Origin: KBS-83 sp051025295 | GTDB lineage: Bacteria; Acidobacteriota; Terriglobia; Terriglobales; Acidobacteriaceae | Assembly: GCA_051025295.1 (NCBI GenBank) | Contig: JBMGJV010000013.1 | Strand: one strand, 5' to 3' | DNA length: 64,000 nucleotides | Shown here: piece after piece, positions 7,720-16,651 of the stretch | Position numbering within the stretch: position 1 is the first letter of the stretch | Layout: each line of letters starts with the position of its first letter | Position numbers and translations under genes: made by a program | Notes under the pieces: model-generated | What the model saw: only the letters and a program-made list of their open reading frames with translations | Database searches by the model: none | Told to the model about the DNA's origin: nothing

Positions 7720-10700
7720 TCAAAACAGGCTAATGCTGAAGTAAGGTCTCAACTGTTGTGCGTGCGGCCCGGAGAAGTTGTAAAAAGTCTCCTCTTCGAT
7801 GCCGGCTGAGAAGCGGATGGGATAGGCCAGCGGCACTTCCCTCCCCTGGTCGTTGAATTCACGCCGGAACGGCATGGCGTAGGACACGGCGACACCATTC
7901 TGAATCGCGTCGTAAACATGGAAGCCGCGTGTGTTGTTCCAGGCGCTGGACACCTGCACACGCCAGCTGGGAGCGGGTGAGAAGTCGACCACGCCGGCCG
8001 GTCGGAGCGCCTGCGCGATGCCGGAGCGCGTGTCGACCTTGCGCCATGCGCGCAGATCCTCGAGGACGGCGCGCACATTGACGGTTGTCCCAAAACGGCG
8101 GTTCAGCCCGATGTAGGACGAGGTGTAGTAGTTCTCGAACTTCTGCGGGTTGAACTGCTGATCGTTCGCCGCCCAGCCGGTGATCAGGCTGGTCTTGCCC
8201 CACGGCGCGCCGACACGGAAGTCGATGGCCCCGACCAGTCCACGCGAGTGCAGGTTCAGATCGGTGAATGGACCGGACTCGCGCAGCACATAGCCGCTGG
8301 CGGAGACGGCGTTAAAGAACGAGCTGGTTGACGCGTAGGTGAAGACGCGGAACAGGTTCTGGTTCAGCGCCTTGGGTGCGACCGCATCACGCCGGATCGT
8401 CGCCTGGACACCACTGTTGAACGTGATCACGTTGCGGCCGAAGTGCATGGTCGGGTTCAGCCCGAAGTTGAACGAGTAATCGGTCGTGTTGCGGTTGGAG
8501 ATCGAATTCGTCGCCGGCACGAAGATCTGCCCGCGCGCGTTCCGTACCTGGAAGAAGCCGCTTGCCGTTGGCAGGCCGCTCAGGTGCAGGTGATAGGCGG
8601 CCGTCCCCTCCGTCTGGAGCGAGGAGCGCGGCGATGGCAAGAGAGCCGTATCCGTGATGGGCACCGGGGTGAGCGCGTCGAGCTTCGAGTCGAGCACATA
8701 GACGGTGGTGTCCTCGAAGATGCCGGAGACAGCAACGTCCGAGAGCAGACTGACGCGCGGTGTCACGCGGAGGCCCTCATCGGCGCCGGCCGCGAGCAGG
8801 TTCTGCTCGGCAGTCTGGTCTTCGCCCGCCGCATCTGCTGCCTGCGCGAATGCAGTCAGCGCCTGAGCGTTCTCATGCTGCTGGCGATAGACGTTGGCCT
8901 GCGTGAGCAGGAACTGGTAGTCAGGATCGGAGCCCGCCTCGCGCGAGATGCTGGCCAGTTCGCCCTGCGCACGCGCTGTGTCGCCGAGTGCGATGTAGTT
9001 GTTCGCCCGGCCAAGGCGCACGGTCTGCTCGGGTGCACCGGTGGCGAGAGCGCGATCGAGGTAATCCTGCGAGAGCTGGTAGTCGTGCAGGCTGCGGAAC
9101 AGGTCGGCGACCTGGATCAGTTGCTCGCCGCTCGCAGGCACTGTCTCGCCGGCTTCGGCCTCCATCAGGCCGAGTGCGATCTGGCGGCGCGCCTCCTCGG
9201 CGTGCCCCTGATCGACCAGCAGGTGCGAAATCGCGAGTCGCACGCCGACGCGGTCGCTGCCCGGCAGCAGCAGCGCCTTGCGATACCGGCCGAGCGCACC
9301 GTTCTCATCGCCGATCCGGGTGAGCGCGGCGCCGGTCGAGAGGTAGATACCCGCTTCGCCCGAGACCTCCTGGTGCGGCTTCTTGGGCAGCATGGGCGCA
9401 TAGCGCTCGGCGAGATCGACGTTGTGCATCGTCTGCTCGCGGTCGTTGAGCTCGGCGTAGCTGCGCGCCAGCAGCGCATAGGTATTGGCGTCCGTCGGGT
9501 TGTTCTTGGCGGCGATGTTCAGCTCGGTGATCGCGTCGCGATAGTTGCGCGCGGAGAAGAGCACACCGGCGAGCGCGGAGTGCACGGTTGCATCCTCAGG
9601 ATTGAACTTGAGCGCGAGCCGGTACTCCGTCGCCGCCTTGGTGAGCTGGTGCCGCTGGCCCCAGGCGGTGCCGCGAATCAGGTGAAGCGCTTCGGAGTCG
9701 CCGAGCGACGCTTCGGCGAGTTGGGACTGCTTCAGCGCAAGCTGCGGCCGCTTCAGGTCGAGATCGGCGTAAGCGAGGCCCAGGTGGGCTTCCCCGTTGT
9801 TCGGCTCACGTTTGAGCGCTGCTTCGAAGTCTCGCGCCGCTGGTTCCGGCTCGCCGAGGTCGTGCAGCACGTAGCCGCGGTTGACATAGGCGGTCACGAC
9901 ATCGGGGTCGCGATCGAGCGCCTCGGTGAAGTCCTGCCGTGCCGCTTCGAGCTCGCCATTGTGCTTGTGCACGTACCCGGCGAGCAAGGGGATGTCCGGC
10001 TCCTTCTGGAGCACATCGTTATAGCGGGAGGTAAGGCGCAGCAGGTCGTCGTAGCGCTTCAGGTTCAGGTAGTCGTAGCCCAGATAAACGACGACGTCGC
10101 GATCCTTCGGCAGGTCCTGGATCACACGCTCCCCGCGTTCAGCCGACTGCTGGTAGTCGCCGCGGAAGGCAAGGTACCGCTCTTCCTCGCGGAGCACCTG
10201 CGGCTCGTCCTGCATGTCCGGCGTGACACGTTTCGCCCAGATCCCGGCCACATCGAGGGTATGCGCCTCAATGCCGGCGTTCATGCCGCCCGCCATGATG
10301 AGCGCGTTCTTCGGCGCCAGTTGATAGGCGTGGGTGTAGTTGGCCTCGGCACGGGCGAAGTCGCGGCGCGCGGTGTAGAGATCGCCCAGCGCCAGGTAGG
10401 GGACGTAGAAATTGGGATAGGTGTCGGCGAGCCGGTGGAAGTACCTCTCTGCATCCTGATCGCGGCCCGCGGCACGTGAGGCATAGCCGAGCGAGATGAG
10501 CGCGTAGCGATTCTTCGCGTCGACATCGAGAATGCGGTTGTAGGCGAGGATGGCCTGGTCCGGGTGCCCCTGCTTGACCAGCAGATCGCCGTCGAGCTGC
10601 AGGGTGGCCGGATCCTTCGGATTGATCGCGAGCGCCTCGTCCACATCCTGCTTGGCGCGGCCCAGGTCGCCCAGGTGCATTTCGATCGAAGAACGCAGGC

Positions 10701-11952
10701 GGAGAAGGGGCAGCCGCGCCGGTCCCTGTTCATCGAGCGCACCGATCTGGGTGTGGGCGATGTCGAGCTGCTCCCGGGAAGCGGCGGTCTGCTTCAACGA
10801 CTGGTACAGCTCCGCCAGGTCCATGTGAATCTGGATGCCGTAAAGGGGCTCCTCGGCAGGCGGGGCGGGCAAAACAGTGAGCACTTTTCGGTACTCTCGT
10901 ACCGCATCGGGAACCCGATCCTCGATCCGGGCGATCTCCCCGCGGATGGCGTGGAGCCGGTAATACTCGGGATCGAGCCGCTCGGCGCGGGTCAGGTAAG
11001 TACCTGCCCCGTCGATGGAGCCCGCGGCGACCTGGGCCTGGGCGGCGGAGAGCTGCAGCCCCAGATCCTTCGGGTCCCCATCGGCTGCCTTGCTGTAGAG
11101 CCGCGCTGCCTCGGAGAGCCGGCCAGTGAGCTGGTTGACGTACGCGAGTTCGGCGAGCACGTCGGGGTGCGGGTTGCGAATCGACTGAAGCGCCGTGATC
11201 GCGTCGGGGTAGTTGCCCGTTTCAATGTAGAAGCCAGCCAGCGAGCGTTCCACATCCGGATTGCCCGGAGCGCGGCGGCGCGCCAGGTCGAGGTAGTGAT
11301 TGGCCTGATCGAATTGTTTGAGCCGCTGATACGCAATCGCGAGCAGCACCTCAGCGCGGGTGCTTGGCTCCTTTGCCTCGGCACGGCGGAAGTAATCGAT
11401 CGCGCCGGTGGGATTGCCGCCCTTGAGGATCATCTCGCCAAGCAGCAGCGCATCATCGACGCGGCCCGGATCGGCGGCCAGCACCTCCCGGAGGAGCCGC
11501 TGCGCTTCATCGGTGCGGCCCATCAGGTTGTCGGTCTGCGCTAGGCCGGACATCGCATCCGCAGAGCCCGGCTTCAGGCGCAGTCCACGGCTGTAGGACT
11601 CGGCCGAGAGCGCGAGCTGCCCGTTCAGTCGTGCGGCATAGCCAAGCAGGATCCAGAGCTGCGGATCGTTGGGCGAGGCCTGCGCGGCGCGCTGCGCAAA
11701 CACGACCGCCTCACCGCGCTTGCCCTGCTTGAGCGCGAGTTCGGCCGCACGGGCCAGTCGCGCGTCCTGAATGTTCGACCCCCAGCCCAGCGAGGGCTGA
11801 GTCGCCGGCGCCGGCTTGCCCGGGCGTGCCGGGGCGGGAGTCTTCTGCGACGGGCCACCAAGCTGGTACGTTTGCGCGTGTGCGAGCGCGGCGGTGGCGA
11901 CAATAAAAAGAAGGCTGGCGCGACGGCTCCAGCGGGCAGATTTAGACTTCAA
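7720..11952 (-). CDS. BcsC-like TPR and outer-membrane beta-barrel protein, 1410 aa
   Basis: A signal peptide (MKSKSARWSRRASLLFIVATAALAHA) is followed by about 1000 residues of TPRs ('A...Y.....P....A...LG..' repeats throughout). The final approximately 350 residues are rich in aromatic/Ser/Asn beta strands and end in aromatic-hydrophobic 'YFSISLF', typical of an outer-membrane barrel. This architecture matches BcsC/PgaA/AlgK-E exporters, in which a periplasmic TPR superhelix leads to a polysaccharide porin. Export of an exopolysaccharide is inferred from domain order and from the GT4, GT2 and flippase neighbours. The frame stays open upstream to 12231, but the TTG at 11952, with GGGTGA 5 bases upstream, gives the only sensible signal peptide. 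GTG at 11961 is an alternative. Confidence 0.85.
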   Translation of the reverse strand: MKSKSARWSRRASLLFIVATAALAHAQTYQLGGPSQKTPAPARPGKPAPATQPSLGWGSNIQDARLARAAELALKQGKRGEAVVFAQRAAQASPNDPQLWILLGYAARLNGQLALSAESYSRGLRLKPGSADAMSGLAQTDNLMGRTDEAQRLLREVLAADPGRVDDALLLGEMILKGGNPTGAIDYFRRAEAKEPSTRAEVLLAIAYQRLKQFDQANHYLDLARRRAPGNPDVERSLAGFYIETGNYPDAITALQSIRNPHPDVLAELAYVNQLTGRLSEAARLYSKAADGDPKDLGLQLSAAQAQVAAGSIDGAGTYLTRAERLDPEYYRLHAIRGEIARIEDRVPDAVREYRKVLTVLPAPPAEEPLYGIQIHMDLAELYQSLKQTAASREQLDIAHTQIGALDEQGPARLPLLRLRSSIEMHLGDLGRAKQDVDEALAINPKDPATLQLDGDLLVKQGHPDQAILAYNRILDVDAKNRYALISLGYASRAAGRDQDAERYFHRLADTYPNFYVPYLALGDLYTARRDFARAEANYTHAYQLAPKNALIMAGGMNAGIEAHTLDVAGIWAKRVTPDMQDEPQVLREEERYLAFRGDYQQSAERGERVIQDLPKDRDVVVYLGYDYLNLKRYDDLLRLTSRYNDVLQKEPDIPLLAGYVHKHNGELEAARQDFTEALDRDPDVVTAYVNRGYVLHDLGEPEPAARDFEAALKREPNNGEAHLGLAYADLDLKRPQLALKQSQLAEASLGDSEALHLIRGTAWGQRHQLTKAATEYRLALKFNPEDATVHSALAGVLFSARNYRDAITELNIAAKNNPTDANTYALLARSYAELNDREQTMHNVDLAERYAPMLPKKPHQEVSGEAGIYLSTGAALTRIGDENGALGRYRKALLLPGSDRVGVRLAISHLLVDQGHAEEARRQIALGLMEAEAGETVPASGEQLIQVADLFRSLHDYQLSQDYLDRALATGAPEQTVRLGRANNYIALGDTARAQGELASISREAGSDPDYQFLLTQANVYRQQHENAQALTAFAQAADAAGEDQTAEQNLLAAGADEGLRVTPRVSLLSDVAVSGIFEDTTVYVLDSKLDALTPVPITDTALLPSPRSSLQTEGTAAYHLHLSGLPTASGFFQVRNARGQIFVPATNSISNRNTTDYSFNFGLNPTMHFGRNVITFNSGVQATIRRDAVAPKALNQNLFRVFTYASTSSFFNAVSASGYVLRESGPFTDLNLHSRGLVGAIDFRVGAPWGKTSLITGWAANDQQFNPQKFENYYTSSYIGLNRRFGTTVNVRAVLEDLRAWRKVDTRSGIAQALRPAGVVDFSPAPSWRVQVSSAWNNTRGFHVYDAIQNGVAVSYAMPFRREFNDQGREVPLAYPIRFSAGIEEETFYNFSGPHAQQLRPYFSISLF

Positions 11953-12255
11953 GGGAATCACCCAACAATGGCATATCCATAGAGCTTTGTAATATTGCGT
12001 TCCTTGGATGCGCCCTTCCGAGGAGGAGTTCGCTCCAAATCCACAAGTTTCCGTGATGCGATGCATCCCCGAAGCGACGTTTGCCCTCTGAGTAGAGGCA
12101 GTGCCCCTCCCCCGAGACCGTGAACCGACACTCCACCCAGGAGGCGGTTGCCCCGGCGCAAGGGGCAGGACCCGGGAAGCGACTGTTTCACTGCGCGCCT
12201 CGGACCAGCGGTTTTGCAATCCACTGGCCAATTTGACGTGATTTGGTGAGGAACC
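11953..12255. other. Divergent promoter region with a long GC-rich, hairpin-prone leader toward the BcsC-like gene
   Basis: This is 303 bases between divergent genes. On the minus strand the RNA would contain several short stems: GCCCC/GGGGC around 12145-12161, GATGC/GCATC around 12054-12066, and G/C-rich blocks at 12100-12115. The sequence is poor in stops but lacks a start with a ribosome site, so I read it as a 5' leader. It contains GGGCAAAC, seen in c-di-GMP-I riboswitches, but no GACGCAAAGCC partner, so I do not call a riboswitch. Confidence 0.4.
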
Positions 12256-14016
12256 TTGGACAGAGCTAGTTCAATCGGGAGTTGGAAACGTCCAATCCCG
12301 CTCAGCCTGATTCTACTTACGGCCTGCCTGGTGCATCTGCCGTTGCTCCTGATGCGGCTGCCACTGCGCTCCTACGACACGAACTTTCACATCTTCTTCG
12401 CGTCGCATTACGTGCAGCACTGGTTCGATCCCTGGAATGTGAAGTGGTACGCGGGCTTCTCGCAGACCACGTATCCACCACTGCCTCAGCAGTGGATCGC
12501 TATGCTGTCGCACCTGATGGGGCTCGACATGGCCTACATGGCCGTGCAGTTCGTCTCCATTCTGCTACTTGCGGTTGGCATGTATCGCTTTGCACGTCTC
12601 TGGGTAGATGAGCGGCCGGCCTCGTTCGCTGCACTCGCTGCGGTTCTTGTCGGATCCGAGAGCTTCCTGGTGTACGCCGCCGGTCAGCTGTCGACCACAT
12701 CAGCCGCCCCGATCTACCTCAATGCGCTGCCTTACCTCTACAGGTGGGTACGTTCGGGCAGCTGGCGATCGTTCTTCAAAGGGCTTGCTCTGTTTGCCGC
12801 AGCAGCCGCGGCCCACCACGCGACTCTGCTCTTCGGCTCCGTCTTCTTTGCAGCGCCCGTGCTGGTGCTGGCGTTCCTCGATCGTGATCCGGAGGAGCGC
12901 TCCTCAGTCGCTCCGTTCCTCCTGCGTACGGTCGCCATCGCGGTCACCGTCGGTGCCACGATCACCGTTGTGCTACTGCCCTTCTGGATTGCACTGATCA
13001 AGAATCCGGTCACACAGACCCCGATCCCGCACGCCAGCCGCGCGAATTACCTGCTCAGCCCGCATTGGGGCATGAATTACTTCGTCGTCCCCTATGGCGC
13101 GCTCATTCTGGCGCTGCCCTTCATCATCCTGCGCGGCTCGAGCGTGGTGCGTCTGCGTCCCCTGCTATTCGGCTTCTGGGTCGCCGCCCTGATCGGGGTT
13201 GGCGGGACTACGCCGGTGGGTCGCATCCTGCTGGGCCGCGCGTTTGAAGTGCTCACGATGGAGCGCTTCAGCTATTGGGCGACACTGCTCGCACTGCCCT
13301 TCGTCGGGCTGCTGGCGAGCGAGCTGATCGATCGCTTCCGCATCAAGGCAGTTGTCGGGTTGGCGCTGCTCGGGGTGCTGAGCTGCGCACTCGCCGTCGC
13401 CTGGCTCAGCTACTACCCGGCGGATGCCGCCGACTTCAAGGTGGACTCGGTGGCCGGGTGGCTCAATCGCGATGGCCATGATCGCTATCGCTATGTCACG
13501 CTCGGTTTCGGCAACAAGATCTCGCGCCTCGCGCTTGAGACGGACGCCAGCAGCGTCGACGGCGAGTGGAACTCTGGCCGTACGCTGCCAGAGTTGACCG
13601 CAAACGGCGCGGGCGTGCTGACCAACACAAAGTACTTCGGTCGTCCGGGTCTCGACGCCCTGCGCGCGATCCTTTATCACGCGGACCACTACGGCCTGAA
13701 GTGGGTGCTGGTGCGCGATCCTTATTACGATCCGCTCCTCACCTTTGCCGGCTTCCGGCGGGTGGACGATCTGGAAGACAAGACGATCGTGATCTGGAGC
13801 AAGGAAGGCGCGCCGCCTGCTACCCCGGTGAACACGCAACTGATTCCGCCGCACTGGCAGGGGCTGATGTGGGGCACGCTGCCGTTCGGCAGTAGCCTGC
13901 TCGCCATCCTGGTGCTGTTCCTGTTGCCGGAGCGCACGGCTCGCGAAGATCTGCGCGACAGCCGTATGGAAGAGCCGGTCGGCACCGAAATCGGAGCCGA
14001 GAAGGTGGCGCTATGA
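12256..14016 (+). CDS. Polytopic membrane protein, PTPS-related/GT-C-like, 586 aa
   Basis: A short basic N-terminus is followed by about ten hydrophobic helices up to residue ~400 and one near 545-565. The first loop carries 'YDTNFHIFFASHYV' and 'WYAGFSQTTYPPLPQQW'. The acidic residue and YPPL motif are characteristic of the '6-pyruvoyl-tetrahydropterin synthase-related' membrane family (PF10131), whose topology resembles GT-C glycosyltransferases. A role in adding sugars on the outer face of the inner membrane is inferred only. Translation starts at a TTG with GAGG a few bases upstream. The stop overlaps the next start by ATGA (14013-14016), making this the first gene of a coupled four-gene operon. 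Confidence 0.8.
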   Translation: MDRASSIGSWKRPIPLSLILLTACLVHLPLLLMRLPLRSYDTNFHIFFASHYVQHWFDPWNVKWYAGFSQTTYPPLPQQWIAMLSHLMGLDMAYMAVQFVSILLLAVGMYRFARLWVDERPASFAALAAVLVGSESFLVYAAGQLSTTSAAPIYLNALPYLYRWVRSGSWRSFFKGLALFAAAAAAHHATLLFGSVFFAAPVLVLAFLDRDPEERSSVAPFLLRTVAIAVTVGATITVVLLPFWIALIKNPVTQTPIPHASRANYLLSPHWGMNYFVVPYGALILALPFIILRGSSVVRLRPLLFGFWVAALIGVGGTTPVGRILLGRAFEVLTMERFSYWATLLALPFVGLLASELIDRFRIKAVVGLALLGVLSCALAVAWLSYYPADAADFKVDSVAGWLNRDGHDRYRYVTLGFGNKISRLALETDASSVDGEWNSGRTLPELTANGAGVLTNTKYFGRPGLDALRAILYHADHYGLKWVLVRDPYYDPLLTFAGFRRVDDLEDKTIVIWSKEGAPPATPVNTQLIPPHWQGLMWGTLPFGSSLLAILVLFLLPERTAREDLRDSRMEEPVGTEIGAEKVAL

Positions 14017-15146
14017 AGAGCGGACGTCTTCTCGCACTCTCGATCACCGTTGCGACGATCCTGCTGGTAGCCATCGGCACGCTCCATCCGAATGCATCGG
14101 CCGTGGCGCTCGCCGATGCCGGCACCTCGAGCCTGCTGCGGCCCTCCTCGACGCCCGAGGCGGCCGTCGACAACCTGGCGCGGGAGATCGGCCAGCTTCA
14201 CTGGGCCCAGGCCTACAACAGCCTCGCCAATAAGGGCGAGTTCGCTGAAGCCGACCTGATTCGCGATGTGCAGGGCAGCCACCTCAGCCTGCGCAGCTAT
14301 GCGACACTTGACCACTTCGACGTGCGTCCCATTCACGCCACAGCGACGGATGCCGATGTGCAACTGAACCTGCGCTGGTCGACCGTGGTCGGCAGCTTCA
14401 CCGACAGCAAGACGCTGCACGTGGTTCGCGCAGGCGACCGCTGGGCGGCGGAGTGGCCGCTGGTGAAAGAGACACGACTGCCTCCACAGGTCATCCCGGT
14501 GAACTACCTGCGCTGGGACGTGATCTATCGTGGACCCGAGGATGACTGGGGCGCGCAGGATGTCGAGTCGCCGCATGTGCGGATCATCGATATGCATCCG
14601 GTCGAACGCGGCGATGGCGTGCTGATCATGGGCGAACTGCTCAATGAGGACGTGGTGCCTGCGTATGTTGCGGTGAAGGCGACGCTGGTGGGCAAGAACA
14701 AGGCCGTGCTCGGCACGGAGGACAGCTTCGACAAGATCAACCACGTGCTGCTGCCCAAGCAAGTGACACCGTTCCTGATGACCTTCCCCGGGATTGCGCT
14801 CGACCAGGTGGGCAGTGTACGGATGGAGCCGGCTTCATCGCTGATCGCGGCCTCGGCCGATCCAGTGATTGCGATCCAGGATCAGCAGTGGCATGCCGGC
14901 CCCGGTGCATCGCTGACCGGCAAGCTGCTCGACCAGGGTGGTCAGGTCGTCAATGTGGCACACGTGCTCGCGACGTTCTATGACCAGAACGGTCAACTGG
15001 TGTGGGTGGCGGACCACTACATGGATCGCGCGCTCATGCCGCAGACCCCAGCGGACTTCGCCATCACCGTGCCTCCGGACGTGGCGCGCCAGGTCAACAA
15101 TGAACGCGTGATTGCGGCGTCCTACACGTCGGGTGGTTTGCAATGA
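14013..15146 (+). CDS. Exported/anchored protein with an NTF2-like domain and two beta-sandwich domains, 377 aa
   Basis: Residues 1-35 form an uncleaved or cleaved signal segment. Residues ~45-150 ('TPEAAVDNLAREIGQLHWAQAYN...RWAAEWP') read like an NTF2-like cone domain of the kind fused to MecA-type envelope enzymes. Two FxLYD-like beta-sandwich domains follow, around 185-270 ('GVLIMGELLNEDVVPAYVAVKATL') and 285-365 ('SLTGKLLDQGGQVVNVAHVLATF'). The domain names are my reading of pattern, not a search. Coupled to its neighbours by 4-base overlaps at both ends, it probably works with the membrane protein at 12256 in the envelope. No catalytic motif is seen. Confidence 0.75.
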   Translation: MKSGRLLALSITVATILLVAIGTLHPNASAVALADAGTSSLLRPSSTPEAAVDNLAREIGQLHWAQAYNSLANKGEFAEADLIRDVQGSHLSLRSYATLDHFDVRPIHATATDADVQLNLRWSTVVGSFTDSKTLHVVRAGDRWAAEWPLVKETRLPPQVIPVNYLRWDVIYRGPEDDWGAQDVESPHVRIIDMHPVERGDGVLIMGELLNEDVVPAYVAVKATLVGKNKAVLGTEDSFDKINHVLLPKQVTPFLMTFPGIALDQVGSVRMEPASSLIAASADPVIAIQDQQWHAGPGASLTGKLLDQGGQVVNVAHVLATFYDQNGQLVWVADHYMDRALMPQTPADFAITVPPDVARQVNNERVIAASYTSGGLQ

Positions 15147-16018
15147 CCGGACGGCAGGCAGGGTTCGCTCTGATCGCATCGCTGGCTGCCGCGGCATTTG
15201 CGCATGCGCAAAGCACGTCGATGATGGTGCCGAAAGAGGTGGTTGCGGGCAAGCCGTTCACCATCCAGACCAGCGGAAGCGGCCCGGCGACGCTCTACAT
15301 CACCGGGTTTGGACAGGCGCTGCGCCAGCCGGTGCAACTCGGTGAGCCGGCAGCAATTGCAGCTGACGCGCTGCACAATGCAGGCCGCTACGTCGCGCTG
15401 CTCTCGGCAGGCGGCACGGTGGAGAAAGCCACGCTCGACGTCACTCCGGGGCCGAAGGTCGCTCAGGTGAGTTTTCTGGCGAAGCCGTCGCGCCTGCCCG
15501 TTGGTTTGCACGGAGGAATCACGGGGGCCGTGTATCTCTTCGACTCGTATCAGAATCTAATCACGCAACCGGAGACGGTGGCCTTTCAACTGCGCGGTGG
15601 CTCTGGCGGTGGGCCTGCGCGTACGGCGACAACCCGCTATGGATCGGCCTGGACGCAGATGGACTCAGCAGCCAAAGAGGGTACGGTGCAGTTTGTGGCG
15701 CGCGCGGGGGACGTCGCCAGCACGCGCATCATCCAGGAGGTGCCGGGCGATCCTTGCGGACTGCATGTGAGCGCGCGGCCGGCGGCGGGGGACAAGGTTC
15801 AACTGCAAACCGATCCTCTGCGTGATTGCACGGGAAACCCCGTGCCGGACGGCACCATTGTGACCTTTACGGAAGCGTACGGGCCACGGCAGACGACAGT
15901 CGATGTGCCACTGAAGCACGGCATCGCGGAGACGGTGCTGCCCGCCTACCCGGGCGCGAAGATCTCCGCCGCTGCTGGCGTGGTGCTGGGTAACGAGATT
16001 CGCTGGGGGCGGCCATGA
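15143..16018 (+). CDS. Exported Ig-like protein of unknown function, 291 aa
   Basis: A signal peptide (residues 1-22, ending AFAHAQ) is followed by two or three beta-sandwich segments, such as 'AGKPFTIQTSGSGPATLYITG' and 'GITGAVYLFDSYQNLI'. These resemble bacterial Ig or invasin-like domains. A 'CTGNPVPDGTIVTFT' segment near residue 230 is typical of Big_1-like folds. There are two Cys residues in the mature part (about 204 and 228), possibly forming a disulfide. It overlaps the genes before and after by ATGA. I do not recognise a specific family; an accessory role for the operon's membrane protein is inferred. Confidence 0.7.
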   Translation: MTGRQAGFALIASLAAAAFAHAQSTSMMVPKEVVAGKPFTIQTSGSGPATLYITGFGQALRQPVQLGEPAAIAADALHNAGRYVALLSAGGTVEKATLDVTPGPKVAQVSFLAKPSRLPVGLHGGITGAVYLFDSYQNLITQPETVAFQLRGGSGGGPARTATTRYGSAWTQMDSAAKEGTVQFVARAGDVASTRIIQEVPGDPCGLHVSARPAAGDKVQLQTDPLRDCTGNPVPDGTIVTFTEAYGPRQTTVDVPLKHGIAETVLPAYPGAKISAAAGVVLGNEIRWGRP

Positions 16019-16542
16019 TCGCCTGGAGCTCGCGCCGCGCATTCTTTCCTGTAATTGCCGGAGCCATTGTTCTGAGCGCCGGCTTCAGTGCCATTGCAGA
16101 GACACCGACCGTCAAGGTCGAACCATTTTCTCTGCAGGGTCCGCGTGAATTGAATGAACAGACGCGCGCCGCCGTGCTGCGGGACTACGTGGAATCGTGG
16201 CAGAGCCTTGCGGGCGCGTTTGAGAGCAACCGGCCGGCGTTGCTCGATCGCGACTTTGTGGGTACGGCGCGGGAGAAGCTGGGCGGTACCATCCGCGAGC
16301 AGACGGCTGCGGGACTGACCACGCGCTACGTCGATCATGCCCATGATGTACAGATTGTGTTTTATTCGCCCGAAGGGCTGTCGGTTGAGCTCATCGACAC
16401 GGTGGATTACGACGTCGAAGTGCGCGACCAGGGCAAGCTCATCGGATCTGAACCGGTGCATGGCCGCTACACTGTGGTTATGACGCCGTCGGAAGTGCGC
16501 TGGAGAGTGCGGGTGTTCCAAGCCGACACCGGCGCGCAGTAA
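16015..16542 (+). CDS. Small exported protein, 175 aa, unknown function
   Basis: The signal peptide covers residues 1-29 (…GFSAIAE). The mature part is about 146 residues. It has an amphipathic helix around 'AVLRDYVESWQSLAGAFESN' and a C-terminal beta sheet ('VQIVFYSPEGLSVELIDTVDYDVEV', 'RWRVRVFQ'), reminiscent of a SnoaL/NTF2-like or DUF4440-type cone. This is the last gene of the operon begun at 12256 (overlap 16015-16018). It is followed by a nested inverted repeat at 16567-16614. Confidence 0.7.
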   Translation: MIAWSSRRAFFPVIAGAIVLSAGFSAIAETPTVKVEPFSLQGPRELNEQTRAAVLRDYVESWQSLAGAFESNRPALLDRDFVGTAREKLGGTIREQTAAGLTTRYVDHAHDVQIVFYSPEGLSVELIDTVDYDVEVRDQGKLIGSEPVHGRYTVVMTPSEVRWRVRVFQADTGAQ

Positions 16543-16566
16543 GAGCAAAGTTTGAGGCAACGGTTT

Positions 16567-16614
16567 CGCAAGAATCAGCCTCTTTGTTGTTGCAACAACT
16601 GAATTTTTCTTGCG
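16567..16614. promoter_or_regulatory. Nested inverted repeat before the GT2 gene
   Basis: An outer 8-bp repeat (CGCAAGAA at 16567-16574 with TTCTTGCG at 16607-16614) encloses a perfect 14-base palindrome, GTTGTTGCAACAAC (16586-16599). The latter is followed by GAATTTTTCTT. It could act as a weak terminator for the upstream operon, as an operator for the GT2 gene, or both. No factor can be assigned. Confidence 0.45.
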
Positions 16615-16651
16615 GTGGGAAGTTGTGGGGATGGTTTCAGGGGAGGTGTCA

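Noticed and set aside
8443..10479. 678-codon open frame on the plus strand opposite the BcsC-like gene
   Set aside because: It lacks domain signatures, and the minus strand encodes obvious TPR repeats throughout.
12060..12110. Possible c-di-GMP-I riboswitch
   Set aside because: Only the GGGCAAAC stretch matches. The GACGCAAAGCC strand and the second helix are absent.
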